This document shows, piece by piece, positions 45,745-57,163 of a stretch of 64,000 nt of DNA. Position numbers and translations under genes: made by a program. Numbering within the stretch: position 1 is the first letter of the stretch; each line of letters opens with the position of its first letter. The notes under the pieces were generated by a model that was not told the DNA's origin, did not search any database, and saw only the letters and a program-made list of their open reading frames with translations. The stretch is from contig JAESUZ010000457.1 in assembly GCA_017311185.1 (NCBI GenBank), positions 310,001-374,000 of the forward strand, read 5' to 3'. The stretch is from Proteles cristata cristata. Its lineage: Eukaryota; Chordata; Mammalia; Carnivora; Hyaenidae.

Positions 45745-46284
45745 TTCTTGATGTCTTCTAGTACTGATGCCCAACTGTGCCACAAGCTGGATCCAGTTCT
45801 CCAGAGAGCTCTGGGTTCATCATGGTGAGTCGTGGGTCTCCTCTGAGCCTCAGTTTCCTAACCTACAAAAGACATTTTCTGATTTGGAAACTTAAAAGTG
45901 CTACTGTTGGCCCCACTAGTATTCTTCAGAAGTACTGATTCTGATGCAAGGAAAACCGATCAGGTTTAGTCAAAGTGTAGTGAGGAACAAAGGAATGTTG
46001 AAAATGAAAACAATGAACTAAGAAAGGAAAAGAGGGGATGAAGACGGAGCAGATAGAACCCCCTTGTGGCTCTGGGTGGACACTAGGAGGATTCCCAGTG
46101 GCGGTGATGCCCGCAGGCTCAGAGACTTCTTATCACATTCCCAAGCATTTAATTCAATCCAAGAAGAATCTTTGGCATCTCTTGTGTTCCAAGCACTTGG
46201 TTCTATGGGAGATGCCAAAGAGAGATTGTAAGAAAATAGTTAATTCTCCAAATTTATCTAATGGATCTTCCAAACTCCTCTACG
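45745..46284. other. Unique intronic sequence with a weak MIR core
   Basis: ctctgagcctcagtttccta (45841) suggests a decayed sense MIR. 46145-46240 faintly resembles the unnamed repeat at 11955. No exon. Confidence 0.4.
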
Positions 46285-46435
46285 AAGAATGCATCCTTAC
46301 TATTTTCCCCACTTCATAGATGAATAAGACTGTGGTTTAGACACTTAAGTGACTGTGTTCAAGGACCTGGAGCCCGAACTCAATCCCAGGTTTAACTGAT
46401 CCCAGTGTCTGTACCTTTAACCACCATCCAAAAAG
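46285..46435 (-). repeat. MIR element, antisense, diverged
   Basis: gcatccttactattttcccc, acttcatagatgaataagac, cccgaactcaatcccaggtt, ctgtacctttaaccaccatc. Order and end match antisense MIR, with high divergence. Confidence 0.62.
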
Positions 46436-48030
46436 GCAGTGTCCATGGCAAAGACAAATCTTGACCATGGCTGCCTCTGAGTGCCAACTCTGTTACACAC
46501 CCAGTCACTGCCCCCTTCAAACTCCTCCCCACCATTGCCCCAGTCCTTGCACCTGCCGACACCAGACCCCTTGCAGGCAACAGAGTCTATTATCCAAAGT
46601 CTTTGATGGCTTGCCCACAGGAGCTGACCCCAAATATGGAAGGCAGCCCAGTTTGGGAAAAATAGAATGAGACAAAGGTTCTTGTTCTAGCCACCTGGAT
46701 GGCGCTCTTTCTCTCCCTTTCACACATCTTCTTCTGGAGACCATCTCGAACACACTTTCTCCAGTTGACCCTTAAGTACCCCTTAGGGCCTCAGTTTCCA
46801 GGAAGTCTCTGTCTTCAGTCATTAAGCCCACCACTGAATCCCAAGATCCCTACCATACTCTTGGGGTTTTGCCTTCTAAGGTGACCTGAGAATAAAGCCA
46901 GAACCAGCTCTAACAGTGTGGACTCAACCTGGCCAGGTAATTTTGAAAGGCTGGGTTCTGAGCAGAGAAAGATCCTCCCAAAGTTCCTGACACAGCAGCT
47001 GTGTGTCATGGCACTTGGCCAGGCCCCCTGACCATGCTGACCACAGACTTCTCTCCTGCTCACTGCTGCAGGGACCCTGGTGCACATACAAAGGAGGCGG
47101 CTCCTTAGGGCACTGGGAACATCATTTAACCTCAGAGGCAAGACAAACAGCTGGCTGGTAAAGCTAGTAAAAATGCTACCTACCCTTAAGATCCTGCCAA
47201 AAATACTCCAAACCCTACATTTAGGTTTGGTTAAACCATACACACATAGTCCCACAAGCCACTGAAATGTGATAGCCAAATTCTGTGTCCAGCATCCTAG
47301 GCTGGCTGCCTCTGGAATTTCTTTTTCTTTTGTTTCAACTGCAAATAACTCTTTTTCCTTTTCAGTCCCCTTTCCCACTGCTTTGGAAAGCCAGGCTCAA
47401 TCAAAAGTCCGCCAGGGAGCTTCTGCTTGTTAAATGTCAACCCCTGCTGTGTGGGTAGGAAGAGAATTATTGGTGACTCGAGTGCAGGTGCTTCCTGGAG
47501 TCCCTGGTCAGTGGGACATTTTGATCAATGAATTAGGACTGATCACTGGCCCTGATTTGCCTGCCCTCAGTAGTCATTAATTACAAGCAAACAAGCGAAT
47601 CATTAGTAGGTAATTTCTTGCTGCAGAGCCTTGAGCCTTGCAGTGGAGACAGACAGTGTGCTGACACATGGGTTCAACCAGAAGGCCACGCTAGGTCTGC
47701 CATTCTTCAAAGAGGGGAGGACCCCAGGAATATCACGCTGCCTTGATGTAACCCAGCGCACTTTCTGTCTGCTAAGGTGGTGTTCATGTTGAATCATAAA
47801 CTCTGTGATTCCAGTCAGTGCAGAGCCACAGAGTTGCAGAGCCTTGCACTGGCTGAGCCACGTCATTAAACTCTGCCCAAGGGTCCTTCCTGATCTCTGA
47901 GGTCAGGGGCTGGAGGAAATACCTCAGCAGAAGAGTTCTTATTGTCCAGAACATTTCAGCAAGGTATGGGTTCTGTCCTCACAGAAGGTAAAAACAATCT
48001 CCAAATGGGAGAGAAATAAGACTGCCCAGG
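46436..48030. other. Unique intronic sequence, including a candidate conserved block
   Basis: The longest frame of the window (187 codons, minus, 46815..47378) lies here but has no domain or splice context. 47560..47640 (gtagtcattaattacaagca, aacaagcgaatcattagtag, gtaatttcttgctgcagagc) looks like a possible conserved noncoding element, by impression only. Confidence 0.4.
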
Positions 48031-48087
48031 CTTGCTTGCTTGCTTCATTCATTCATTCATTCATTCATTCATTCATTCATTCATTCA
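48031..48087. repeat. (CTTG)n(CATT)n microsatellite
   Basis: About three CTTG units (48031-48045) run into a pure (CATT)n tract to 48087, roughly ten units. It sits at the start of the ancient repeat that follows (taacatctgttgaacactta), so it probably grew from that element's own 'attcattcattc' motif. Confidence 0.95.
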
Positions 48088-48200
48088 AGTAACATCTGTT
48101 GAACACTTATTATGTGCCTGCCATTTGCTAGGCACTAAGGTACAAGGAGATTAGTAACTGACAATTTAATTTCAATTAGGAATATAAAGTTTCAACTATC
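48088..48200 (+). repeat. Ancient mammalian repeat, family not named
   Basis: agtaacatctgttgaacact, tattatgtgcctgccatttg, ctaggcactaaggtacaagg. Same pattern as the element at 11955. Confidence 0.55.
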
Positions 48201-48915
48201 ATGAACATAAGAAGATGCTCTCTTGGACTTGAAGTACCTGTGAAGGGAGGGAAGAAGTAGGAGGGGAACAGGAAATAAGTACAGGAAAAACTGGTAAGAC
48301 AGAAAGCCCAGAAAAGCTGGGGTGGGCGTGAGGGACCAACATGTGTTGGTGCAATTCAAGAAGGATAGTGGGGCTAGAGGGGAGAAAAGGAGGGGTGTGC
48401 TGAGAGAGGTGAGGTGTAGAGGGAAGTGCCAAACCATTGTGGAGTATAGTTTCCCAGGAGGGCGTGACAGACAGGTGTAGAACTCAGAGAAGATATGTGA
48501 AGGCAAGAACAAATACAACAGGCCTTAGTGCCCTCTCCAGAGAAGAAGGTCATGTGGGAAGGTCACCCAATGAACACGCGCTGGCCATCTCTGGGTGGAC
48601 CAAAATGCTGCCTTGACTTTTCAGACTTCTCCAGTGAGCCCCCTTGGAGATTCTCCTCACTATCCCACTAACACCACTTACCCCAACTCAGACCTAATCT
48701 GTTCTCTCCTATCTCAGAGCCACCTACTAGGTTTTCATTCTGTATCCACCTTATGAACTGGCAGGGCCTCTAAATCCTCAGGCACCCAACTGAAAAATCA
48801 GAGTTGGCTCAAATTTTCCTGACCCTTGATGCCCTCACCCCAGACCTAGCTCTCTCAGCCCCTCCCCTCTATCCCTACCAAGTTCTTTTCATATTGGTTG
48901 GATGGATTTTCAGTA
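48201..48915. other. Unique intronic sequence
   Basis: No gene recognised. 48600-48900 is C/T-rich and could be a decayed L2 body, but I cannot support it. Confidence 0.4.
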
Positions 48916-49120
48916 AGGTGTGAAGGCAGATCTCCTGGTTTCTCATTCTGACTCCACATCTTACCAGCTGGGCAATGTTGGGCCTCAATTTCCTCATCTA
49001 ACATTGTGACTATTGCCACCTATACTTCATAGAGTTGTGTGAAGCTAAACACTAATGTATATAAAGTACTAAAACAAGTGCCCAGCACATAGTAACTGTT
49101 CAATAAATCCTAGCTCTCAT
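48916..49120 (+). repeat. MIR element, sense, nearly full length
   Basis: ttctcattctgactccacat, cttaccagctgggcaatgtt, gggcctcaatttcctcatct, cagcacatagtaactgttca, ataaatcctagctctcat. Clear sense MIR from head to tail. Confidence 0.85.
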
Positions 49121-49204
49121 TTTAATATCTCTTTTCACATACTTAGTACACACTTACAGATAAAATGTGGCCATGTCATACTTTCTCCTGAGAGTATTGC
49201 CTCA

Positions 49205-49335
49205 AATATATGTTTCTTCCTGGATTGGCCCCTCCTCACAGGCAGGGGCTATTTCTCATTCATATTTGACTCCCAAACTCTCCTTACAAAGCCTGAATGT
49301 GCTCTATAAATGACTGCTCTGTCAGTAAATATACA
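49205..49335 (+). repeat. L2 LINE 3' end, sense
   Basis: ttggcccctcctcacaggca, ggggctatttctcattcata, tttgactcccaaactctcct, gaatgtgctctataaatgac. Fits the L2 tail pattern. Confidence 0.6.
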
Positions 49336-49426
49336 GCAACAAGAGATTTTACAAGTCCTAGCATATAGTAAGAAGTGGGAAAGGCAAGCATTTTGAATGT
49401 TCCATCAAGAACCCAAAGTATTTTCA

Positions 49427-50629
49427 CTTCTAGGGTTTTGATGGTTTCCTGTCTCACATTCAGGTCCATTATCCATTTTGAGTTTATTTTTGTGCATCAA
49501 AACCCTAGAAGAGAAAGCAGGAAAACCCTCCTTGACCTCAACCACAGCAACTTCTTACTTGACACATCCCCAAAGGCAAGGGAATCAAGAGCAAAAATGA
49601 ACTACTGCGACCTCATCAAGATAAAAAGCTTCTGCATGGCCAAGGAAACAATCAGGAAAACTAATAGGCAACTGATGGAATGGGAAAAGGTAGCTGCAAA
49701 TGACATATCAGACAAATGGCTAGTATCCAGAATCTATAAGGAACTCACCAAACTCCACACCTGAAAAATAAATAATCCAGTGAAGAAATGGGCAGAAGAC
49801 ATGAACAGACACTTCTCTAAAGAGGACATACAGATGGCCAACAGACACATGAAACGATTCTCAGTGTCCCTCCTCATCAAGGAAATACAAATCAAAACCA
49901 CACTGAGATACCACCTCACGCCAGTCAGAGTGACGAAAATGAAAAAATCAGGAGACTCTAGATGCTGGTGAAGATGTGGAGAAATGGGCACCCTCCTACA
50001 CTGTTGGTGGGAATGTAAACTGGTGCAGCCCCTCTGGAAAACAGTGTGGAAGTTCCTCAAAAAATTAACAATAGAGCTCCCCTATGACCCAGCAATAGCA
50101 CTGCTAGGAATTTACCCAAGGGGTACAGGAGTGCTGATGCATAGGGGCATATATACCTCAATGTTCATAGCAGCACTCTCAGCAATAGCCAAAACATGGA
50201 AAGAGCCTAAGTGTCCATTAACAGATGAATGGATCAAGCAGATGTGGTTTATCTATACAATGGACTACTACATGGCTATGAGAAAGAATGAAATCTGGCC
50301 ATTTGTAGCAACATGGATGGAACTAGAGGGTGTTGTGCTGAGTGTAATAAGTCAGGCAGAGAAGGATAAATACCATATGTTTGTACATACAGGTGGATTA
50401 GGAGGAAGCTAATGGAGGACCATGGGGGAGGAGAAGGGGAAAAATAGTTGAGGAGAAGGAGGGAGGCAAACCATGAGAGAATCTTGGATGCTGAGAACAA
50501 ACTGAGAGCTGGCAGGGGCGGGGGAGAAGGGAAAGGGGTGATGGGCATCGGGGGAGGGCACTTGTTGGGATGAGCACTGGGTGTTATATGGAAACCAACT
50601 TGAAAATAAACTATTTAAGAAAAAAAAAA
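49427..50629 (+). mobile_element. L1 insertion with inverted 5' end and 20-bp TSD
   Basis: Complete insertion bounded by a perfect 20-base TSD (starting aagaacccaaag) at 49407-49426 and 50630-50649. The first 71 bases (49427-49497) are antisense L1 (ggttttgatggtttcctgtc). The rest is sense: the ORF2 C-terminal part in broken frames (residues such as KINYCDLIKIKS-like, [33 protein letters not shown]), then the 3' UTR (ggaggattagg-type, gatgagcactgggtgttata) and an A tail. ORF2 is interrupted by at least two stops, so it is dead. 5'-truncated and twin-primed. Confidence 0.96.
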
Positions 50630-50649
50630 AAGAACCCAAAGTATTTTCA

Positions 50650-51294
50650 GATGCTTTTTATTAAACAGGGTAGTCAATATTCAGTTGTTGAATTTTACTG
50701 GATTATTCTTACATTACTAAATTCAGCTGTGCTGTGTCAAAGCCTTCCAGAAGAGCACCAGAGCCCTAGTGCCAGGAAAGATAGGCCTCCCATGACACAA
50801 ATGTTCCTAAACAATAAATGTAGCTCTCAGATTGAGTCCACTAACCCAGGGAGCTCAGGTAAGTTGACGTTCCTCTTGGGAACCTTTCCTTCTCCAAGAC
50901 CCACATGCAACTGAGTGTGAGGTCTATAGAATGTTCTGGAATCTCTGTGAGTAGGGGCTTAGAAGCTAAGTGGACTAGCTGTCTAACAAAGGCACAGAAC
51001 CAAGTCTAGAGCTAAGGACTCCACCACCTATCTGCTAGGTGACCTACCAAGCAGTTCCTAATGAGGCAGTACAATAGTGTATCTCAAACTGGGCACCATA
51101 TTTTTTTCTTTTTGAAAAAAGCAGAATTCAGGAAGCTATGTGTCCAATGATGTAATATGGTTCCCAAGGCAACATTGCTAAGGTGTGTGAAAATGAATTT
51201 GGGAGGTGAAAAGTCTTGTGGGGAGTAAAGCACAGCCTTCCATGAATAATCATTCCATAGACTCATCAGTGATTAGAACCCTTGTCTAGTCTCA
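50650..51294. other. Unique intronic sequence
   Basis: No gene or repeat recognised. Confidence 0.42.
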
Positions 51295-51390
51295 AATTCC
51301 CGAATGAGAAAATGGGCCCAGAGAGGGGAAATGACTTTCCCTAGCTCACTTATCTTAAGGCCAGACACTCATGCTTCCTATCTCCTAGTA
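51295..51390 (-). repeat. MIR core, antisense
   Basis: gaatgagaaaatgggcccag, agaggggaaatgactttccc, tagctcacttatcttaaggc. Antisense MIR core. Confidence 0.62.
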
Positions 51391-51839
51391 ACTGCAACTT
51401 CTTGAGGCATATTTTTGGAGACACCTTATCACAGTGCACTGAGCAAATTTCAGTCTGAAACAATCAACAAAAGACAAGTATGGTAATGGCACCATTAATG
51501 GCTAAAATATTTTGAACTTCCTTAGCCAGAGAAAGCTCTTTATATGCATTTTGCAGTTTTGGCAACCATGATATGAGTGTGTACCACAACTGTCCTTGTT
51601 TTTCTGAGGGGAGAATTGAATCCAACAGAGTTTGGGCTGCTTGCCCCAGTCCACGAAGCAAGCAGGTATGGAAGCCAAAGCCCCTTAGAATTTTCCTTGA
51701 AGATCCTCAAAACCTGAGTGTAGCTCGTGCCCATTAACATCCCAGCTGTGCACCCTGAGCACTTACAGTCCTCAAGGAAGAACCTGAGAATCTCCACCCA
51801 AAGGCTGTCTCCCATTATGCAGTTGGGACAGTGGAACAG
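51391..51839. other. Unique intronic sequence
   Basis: Nothing recognised. The 124-codon minus frame at 51540..51914 is chance. Confidence 0.42.
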
Positions 51840-52087
51840 ACTGGAGAGCTGAGGGTTAATGCCCCAGGGACAGCCCCAGCCAATGACAGTTGGGAGCTGC
51901 AGGTTAAAAACCACCTCCTAGAGCTCTCCAGTGGGACTGAACCCAACTGGTCGTTGACACGCCTTGTACTGATTTCCTTCCCTTCCTATCTCACTTCCCC
52001 ACTGCCCTTCCTGGGTTCACCTCCCAGGCCTCCTGCACTTGCATCTTAGCCCAGGGTCTGCTCCTTGGGGAACCCATGCTAAGACTG
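51840..52087 (+). repeat. Ancient repeat family R, sense, long copy
   Basis: ggttaatgccccagggacag, gttgggagctgcaggttaaa, ccttcctatctcacttcccc, cctgggttcacctcccaggc, cttagcccagggtctgctcc, ttggggaacccatgctaaga. The best-preserved copy in the window of the family at 13950. Confidence 0.62.
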
Positions 52088-52548
52088 AGAGAAAGGAATA
52101 GGAACATTCTCTGTTCATATCTGTGAGAACGGAGAGCAAAGGAGCCATTTGAAACACATAAAAGAGATGTCAGGAAAGCCAGTCAGGAGGTGGTGGTCCA
52201 CAAACATAGATGTGGAACAATTAGAAAGCCAAGAAGAGTTGTGCACAAAATGGACAAGAGTGAAAGACTCTGGCAACAAGCAGTTAACCTGAGGTCCTAC
52301 CTGAAGTCAGTCGTTCCTGACGAAGGCGCTTATACCCATCAGATGCTGGCAAGAAAGGAAGCCCCATGTGCAGTTATGTTAGCCACTGAATAATGAGGCA
52401 ACCCAAGCTCTGACCCTCTCTGGACTCTGATCTCTCCACTCAGGGATAGCCAGTCAGTGAACCTGGCTTGGGTCTGTTAGAAGCCTAGGGAATGCCACAT
52501 CATCCTCAGAAGACTAAAACATGTTCCAAGACAGCAGAATGGTTTTCT
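52088..52548. other. Unique intronic sequence
   Basis: No repeat recognised. 52533-52548 is the left TSD of the next SINE. Confidence 0.42.
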
Positions 52549-52768
52549 TTTTTTTTTTTTTTTAATGTTTTTATTTGTTTCTAGGAGAGAGAGAGACAGT
52601 GTGAGCAGGGGAGGGTCAGGGAGAGAGGGAGTCACAGACTGAAACAGGCTCCAGGCTCTGAGCTGGCAGTCAGCACAGAGCCCGACGCGGGGCTCAAACC
52701 CACGAACCGTGAGATCATGACCCAAGCGAAAGTCGGACGCTTAACCGACTAAGCCTCCCAGGCGCCCC
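52549..52768 (-). mobile_element. Young CanSINE (gcagt subfamily), antisense, 16-bp TSD
   Basis: Long T-run, tttctaggagagagagagac, agctggcagtcagcacagag, cccgacgcggggctcaaacc, aaagtcggacgcttaaccga, ctaagcctcccaggcgcccc. TSD agcagaatggttttct (52533-52548) versus agtagagtggttttct (52769-52784), two differences. Confidence 0.96.
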
Positions 52769-52894
52769 AGTAGAGTGGTTTTCTAATGGAGGAAGCAGAA
52801 TGTTCTACAGCCAGGGAATCAACAGTGCTTTGCTTCCTAAGGATATGTGGTGCTGGCAACCAAGGCCACCTGTTCCCTCAACCAGCCAACAGGA

Positions 52895-52990
52895 GTTGAT
52901 TGTGCCAGGCACGGGGCTATGTCCGGGGACACAGATCAACTTGGTTTAGTTCTCACACTCAAGACACTCATGGTTTACAGTTCCTTGTCA
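52895..52990 (+). repeat. Ancient mammalian repeat fragment, family not named
   Basis: gattgtgccaggcacggggc, tatgtccggggacacagatc, ctcacactcaagacactcat, ggtttacag. Same pattern as the element at 11955. Confidence 0.5.
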
Positions 52991-55079
52991 CACAATGGGA
53001 ATGACCTGGTAAGTCTGAACTTATCCATGGACAGCTCTTACAGAGCATAAAAGCTCTAGAGCAACTCGCTGCCCTGCTGGTGGAAATGTTCACCCTTACC
53101 CCAACTGGGCTAAGAAATGCAGCTGGTCACCCTGAGTGCAGTCACATTTGGGGCACACTGTAGCTTTCTGAGCCTGACTTGTCAAGCAACAGTGGATCAA
53201 GGGCTGTGGTCCTTTTATTTCCCCTCTAAAAACATCTTTGAAATTAAAGTTCAGAAATGCTTTCCAATGAAGAAGGGGGTGTACCTGAACCCAAAGGATA
53301 TTCTCCACATCACACATAAGAAAAAGTCATGGCATAAAAGATCATGCCAGGAAGAACAGTAGCAATACATTTTGTCAGCTGATTTACAGACCTGAATCAG
53401 GTCAGAAGGCCACTTCTGAAATAAAAATAGAGTACTAAAGATGCATCTGTTGTTATGGAAAATCGATAAGGCCCTGAGCCTGTACTTCATTTCTCCCAGG
53501 AGTGGGAGGAGGGGTGTGTCATTTATCAAATGCAGGAAGGCTGGGACAGCATCAGAGGCAGCCATACAAGGTCATCCCCTGGCTCCTGATGCTGACGGAC
53601 AATCTCTGGATTCAGATCACTAAATGAAATCCCAACAAATAATCAAGATGACAGATGGCAATAAACGAGAATGACTGAGGATTTCTTGCTGACCTCATGG
53701 ATGGGATTCCTGAAGGCCTTCCAAGGGAGGGAATTAATGTCCAGAGACCCAGGCATTCTGTTTCTCTAGGGTTTGTTTTTTTTTTTTTTTTTTATTCTTG
53801 CTAAAGGCTGTCTCTTGTGAAAATACAATCACATTATTTCATTTACTTCCAAAATCTTCAAAGTGCAATATTAGTAGTTTAATTTTTTTGGCATCAAGTC
53901 TAAATGGCTTTACACTACACAGATTATATACAGTATGCATACAGTACAGAGTGTATGCAGAATTTATACTTTATTCATGGATCAGGCTGGCAAATGGGAG
54001 AAACTGTCAGAGAAGAACATAATCAAGCCATTTGCCTTGATTTTGATGTCACAGACACTTGATTTTTAGGCATGTGGCATGGGATACTCTCCTCACAGGC
54101 AAGATCACCTTGGCCAAGGGGAAGCTGACCTGTTGGCTGAAGACACTTTCTGATGCAAGAACTATGTCACCTGTATAATTCTTATCTCTGACTTAAGCAT
54201 TGCTTTTTCCCTGCAGAGTCCTTTTAGCACAGACACAATACTGTACAAGAGAAACTGTAACTCAAAAATACTTCCAGGTAATTAATTTATCTGCTATTTA
54301 AATTCCTTTCTATGGATTTTACTTGCCTTCAACTGAACTGGCAATCTGTTCTCTGAAGGTCCCTCCAGATGCAAACACCTGTGTCGTTCTCCTGCATTTG
54401 TCATTTCTGCCAAAGGCAGCAACACCCACACGGGTTCAGGACAGAAGGTTTGGAACCGTTTGGCCTCCTCATGCTTCCCCAGCCCATGTCCAGCCAGTTT
54501 CCTGTCAAACTTCTTCTTTCCACTGGGTCTCCTTTACCTCAGCACCATAGGGGGCAGCTCCTTGGGAGGCCCACCTGGTTGTATCATCACAAGCACGTTT
54601 CTCCAGCCAAAAACCTTCCTTTTTCAATCTTCCCTGCTCACTTCCACCCACATAAGAACCCTCAACTCAACTGCCAACTGAGTGGGGACCACAGTGCTTA
54701 CCACAGTGTTCTATATACTCCATGGGTGTGTGCTCTGGTCCATGCCCCAGCAGACGCCCTGGGGCCTCATCCACAGAAAGGAAAGGAGCAATTACCTGGC
54801 ACTGTCATTTCTGCCTAACTCAGTTCCTAAAATCCTGCATAGTGCCCAGAAGAGTCGAACACAGAAAAGGAGGATTAACTGCTGGCATCCCTCCTCTAGG
54901 AGCTGCCTTTGGAACTCTTTGTGCTCTGGGTTCCCACAAGTGGACGATGACAGCCCTGGTTGCTCCTTTCTTCTTGCTGTGAAGGCCACTCACTCTCCCC
55001 TGCGTTTCCCTCTTCCTCTGAAGCTGCCGTCTGCAAGCATCTCCCAAGCCCTCTCCAGCAGCATGTTAACAGAATTCTA
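52991..55079. other. Mostly unique intronic sequence
   Basis: No exon recognised. A run of T at about 53775-53793 may be an orphan A tail. 53900-53970 is AT-rich. The overlapping frames at 54323..55164 (up to 160 codons) have no domain and fall in C/T-rich sequence. Confidence 0.42.
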
Positions 55080-55350
55080 CATATTTTGGGTAACACCCCT
55101 GTATTGCATCTGTGTTTTGCAAAGATTTTCTCCCAGTCTGTGGCTTGTCTTTTTATTCTCTTAATGGTGTCTTTCAACAAGTCCAAGTTTTTCATTTTAA
55201 TAAAGCTAACTTCCCATCTTCTGCTTTTCATGGAGGGTGCTTTTGGAGTCCTATCTGAAATTAGCACCAAACCCAAAGCTGCTTAGATTTTCTCCCATGC
55301 TACCTTCTAGGAGTTAAAGTTTTACATTTTACATTCAGGCTCCTGTTTCA
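55080..55350 (-). mobile_element. Old L1 ORF2 fragment, antisense
   Basis: tctgtggcttgtctttttat, tctcttaatggtgtctttca, acaagtccaagtttttcatt, ggagggtgcttttggagtcc, agattttctcccatgctacc, ttctaggagttaaagtttta. Follows the antisense of L1 ORF2, diverged. Confidence 0.8.
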
Positions 55351-55699
55351 TATTGCACAGCGGGAAAAGCGAAGTCATTTGCTAAGCAGTAGAAACAGCA
55401 GGACTGCCTTTTTCCATCTTTAATCAAGACTAGGATTTGCATCCGAGGCAAGCTCAGACTTATTATTAACCGCTAGCATCTTGGATTTATAGCAATTGCT
55501 CCTCAAAATGAGGCTCTGGGGGCATTGACATAACCAGCTGCAATTGCAGCAAGAAAGAGCATGGAAGGAAGGGCAGACGGCTCCCACTTTCCTGTCTGTG
55601 AGTGGCTGGCTTGGGTCTGGGAAAGCTGGAGGAGAGCAGGGAGGGTTTTTTGTTTGTTTGTGTTCGGGTTTTTTTTATTACTTTAATTTTTATTTATTT
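55351..55699. other. Unique intronic sequence
   Basis: No repeat recognised until the T-rich lead-in of the next L1. Confidence 0.42.
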
Positions 55700-55830
55700 T
55701 TTAATAGTTTATTGTCAAGTTGGTTTCCATATAACACCCAGTGCTCATCCCAACAAGTGCCCTCCTCCATGCCCATCACCTCCCTTCCCCTCTCCCTCAC
55801 CCCATCTGCCCTCAGTTGGGTTTTATATAT
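55700..55830 (-). mobile_element. Felid-type L1 3' tail, antisense
   Basis: ttttttaatagtttattgtc, aagttggtttccatataaca, cccagtgctcatcccaacaa, catgcccatcacctcccttc, ccatctgccctcagttgg. About 130 bases of 3' UTR. A possible weak TSD is gggtttt on both sides. Confidence 0.9.
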
Positions 55831-56359
55831 ACAGTGACATGGGCTCTAACTTGAGTCTTCTCAAGTAGTTTACCAATTTCCCCATGCACTTTGCTAAAAA
55901 TCCTTCCGTTCTGCCTTGGTCAAGCCTGTTCCCTTTGTTAGACACAAGGCTCATGTCCTGATAGTAGTTTCTGGCAATGTTCTGTGTAGCACTCGTCTGT
56001 CTGGTTTAATGCTGTAGCGCTCACAAAATGTAAAACACATTTCAGTATAGAGGAGAGGAAAAATGTTCCTTTATTGCTCTCCTTCAAAATATTTTAGGTC
56101 TTCAGGTAAATCCAAAAATAGATCCTATACATTTTTAAATTAAATTGGAAAGATGATTTAAAAATAAGCTTCTGTCATCTATCCAAGAACATCTACTTTA
56201 AAAAATATTTTAATATATATTTAGATACATGTTGTAGTTTTCTATATAGAGGAGTGCACTGTCAAAATCAATCCTATTAATATGCTATATTACCAATTTT
56301 TATTGTTATTATTCAAATAAAAGACTCAGTGTATCTTTTAACTAGTTACTGTGAATATT
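55831..56359. other. Unique AT-rich intronic sequence
   Basis: No firm call. Part may belong to the old L1 that follows. Confidence 0.4.
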
Positions 56360-56538
56360 TGGGAAAGCTATTGATTTCTGCAAGTATACCCTGTGTCTGC
56401 CTACTTAAAACTTCCTTACTAATTTTAAGAGATTATCAATAAATTCTTATGATTTTTTAGTTATGAAATTATATTATCTGCAAATCACATGCATCATTCT
56501 ATTGATAATAGCTATTCACCCAACCTTTTATTTTTTTC
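56360..56538 (-). mobile_element. Old L1 ORF2 fragment, antisense, left part of a split host
   Basis: gggaaagctattgatttctg, ttactaattttaagagatta, attatattatctgcaaatca, caacctttta. Follows antisense L1 ORF2. The same L1 seems to resume near 58030, so younger insertions have split it. Confidence 0.65.
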
Positions 56539-56551
56539 AGCAGGACCTTTT

Positions 56552-56846
56552 TTTTTTTTTTTACAAATAGTTTATTGTTAAATTAGTTTCCACATAACAC
56601 TCAGTGCTCATCCCCATAAGTGTCCTCCTCTATGCCCATCCCCCCCTCCCCCCACATCCATCAGTCCTCAGTTTTTGTCAGCATTCAAGAGTCTCTCATG
56701 GTTTGCCTCTCTCCCTTTCCCCCATGATTTCCCCCCTTCTTCTCCCCCTTGTTTCTCCATCAAGTTCCTCCTAATCCTCCTATACGTGCAAACATATGAT
56801 ATTTGTCCTTCTCTGCCTGACTTATTTCGCTCAGCATAACACCCTC
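56552..56846 (-). mobile_element. L1 3' tail, antisense, copy A of a tandem pair
   Basis: T-run, acaaatagtttattgttaaa, ttagtttccacataacactc, ccacatccatcagtcctcag, ttcaagagtctctcatggtt, ending ttcgctcagcataacaccct c. Left flank agcaggacctttt (56539-56551); right flank aaggacctttt (56847-56857). It ends at the same L1 base as copy B. Confidence 0.93.
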
Positions 56847-56857
56847 AAGGACCTTTT

Positions 56858-57163
56858 ATTTTTTTATTATTATTATTTTTTTTTACAAATAGTTTATTGT
56901 TAAATTAGTTTCCACATAACACTCAGTGCTCATCCCCACAAGTGTCCTCCTCCATGCCCATCCCCCCTCCCCCCACATCCATCAGTCCTCAGTTTTTGTC
57001 AGCATTCAAGAGTCTCTCATGGTTTGCCTCTCTCCCTTTCCCCCACCATTTCCCCCCTTCTTCTCTCCCATGGTCCTCAGTTCCTCCTAATCCTCCTATA
57101 TGTGCAAACATATGATATTTGTCCTTCTCTGCCTGACTTATTTCGCTAAGCATAACACCTTCA
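56858..57163 (-). mobile_element. L1 3' tail, antisense, copy B of a tandem pair
   Basis: attattattatttttttttac, then the same sequence as copy A with scattered differences (for example ctctcccatggtcctcagtt in place of the A version), ending cataacaccttc at the same truncation point. Right flank agcaggacctttt (57164-57176) equals the flank left of copy A. Confidence 0.93.

Noticed and set aside
46815..47378. Longest open frame of the window (187 codons, minus strand) as a gene
   Set aside because: No recognisable domain, no start context, no splice sites, mixed low-complexity composition. A few frames of this length are expected by chance in 64 kb.
47990..48090. Repeated CATT units and regularly spaced SINEs as a CRISPR-like array
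   Set aside because: A simple microsatellite with no spacers, and this is animal nuclear DNA.
49375..49764. 129-codon open frame that might look like a novel small protein
   Set aside because: It fuses flanking DNA, an inverted L1 piece and broken L1 ORF2; an artefact of the insertion.
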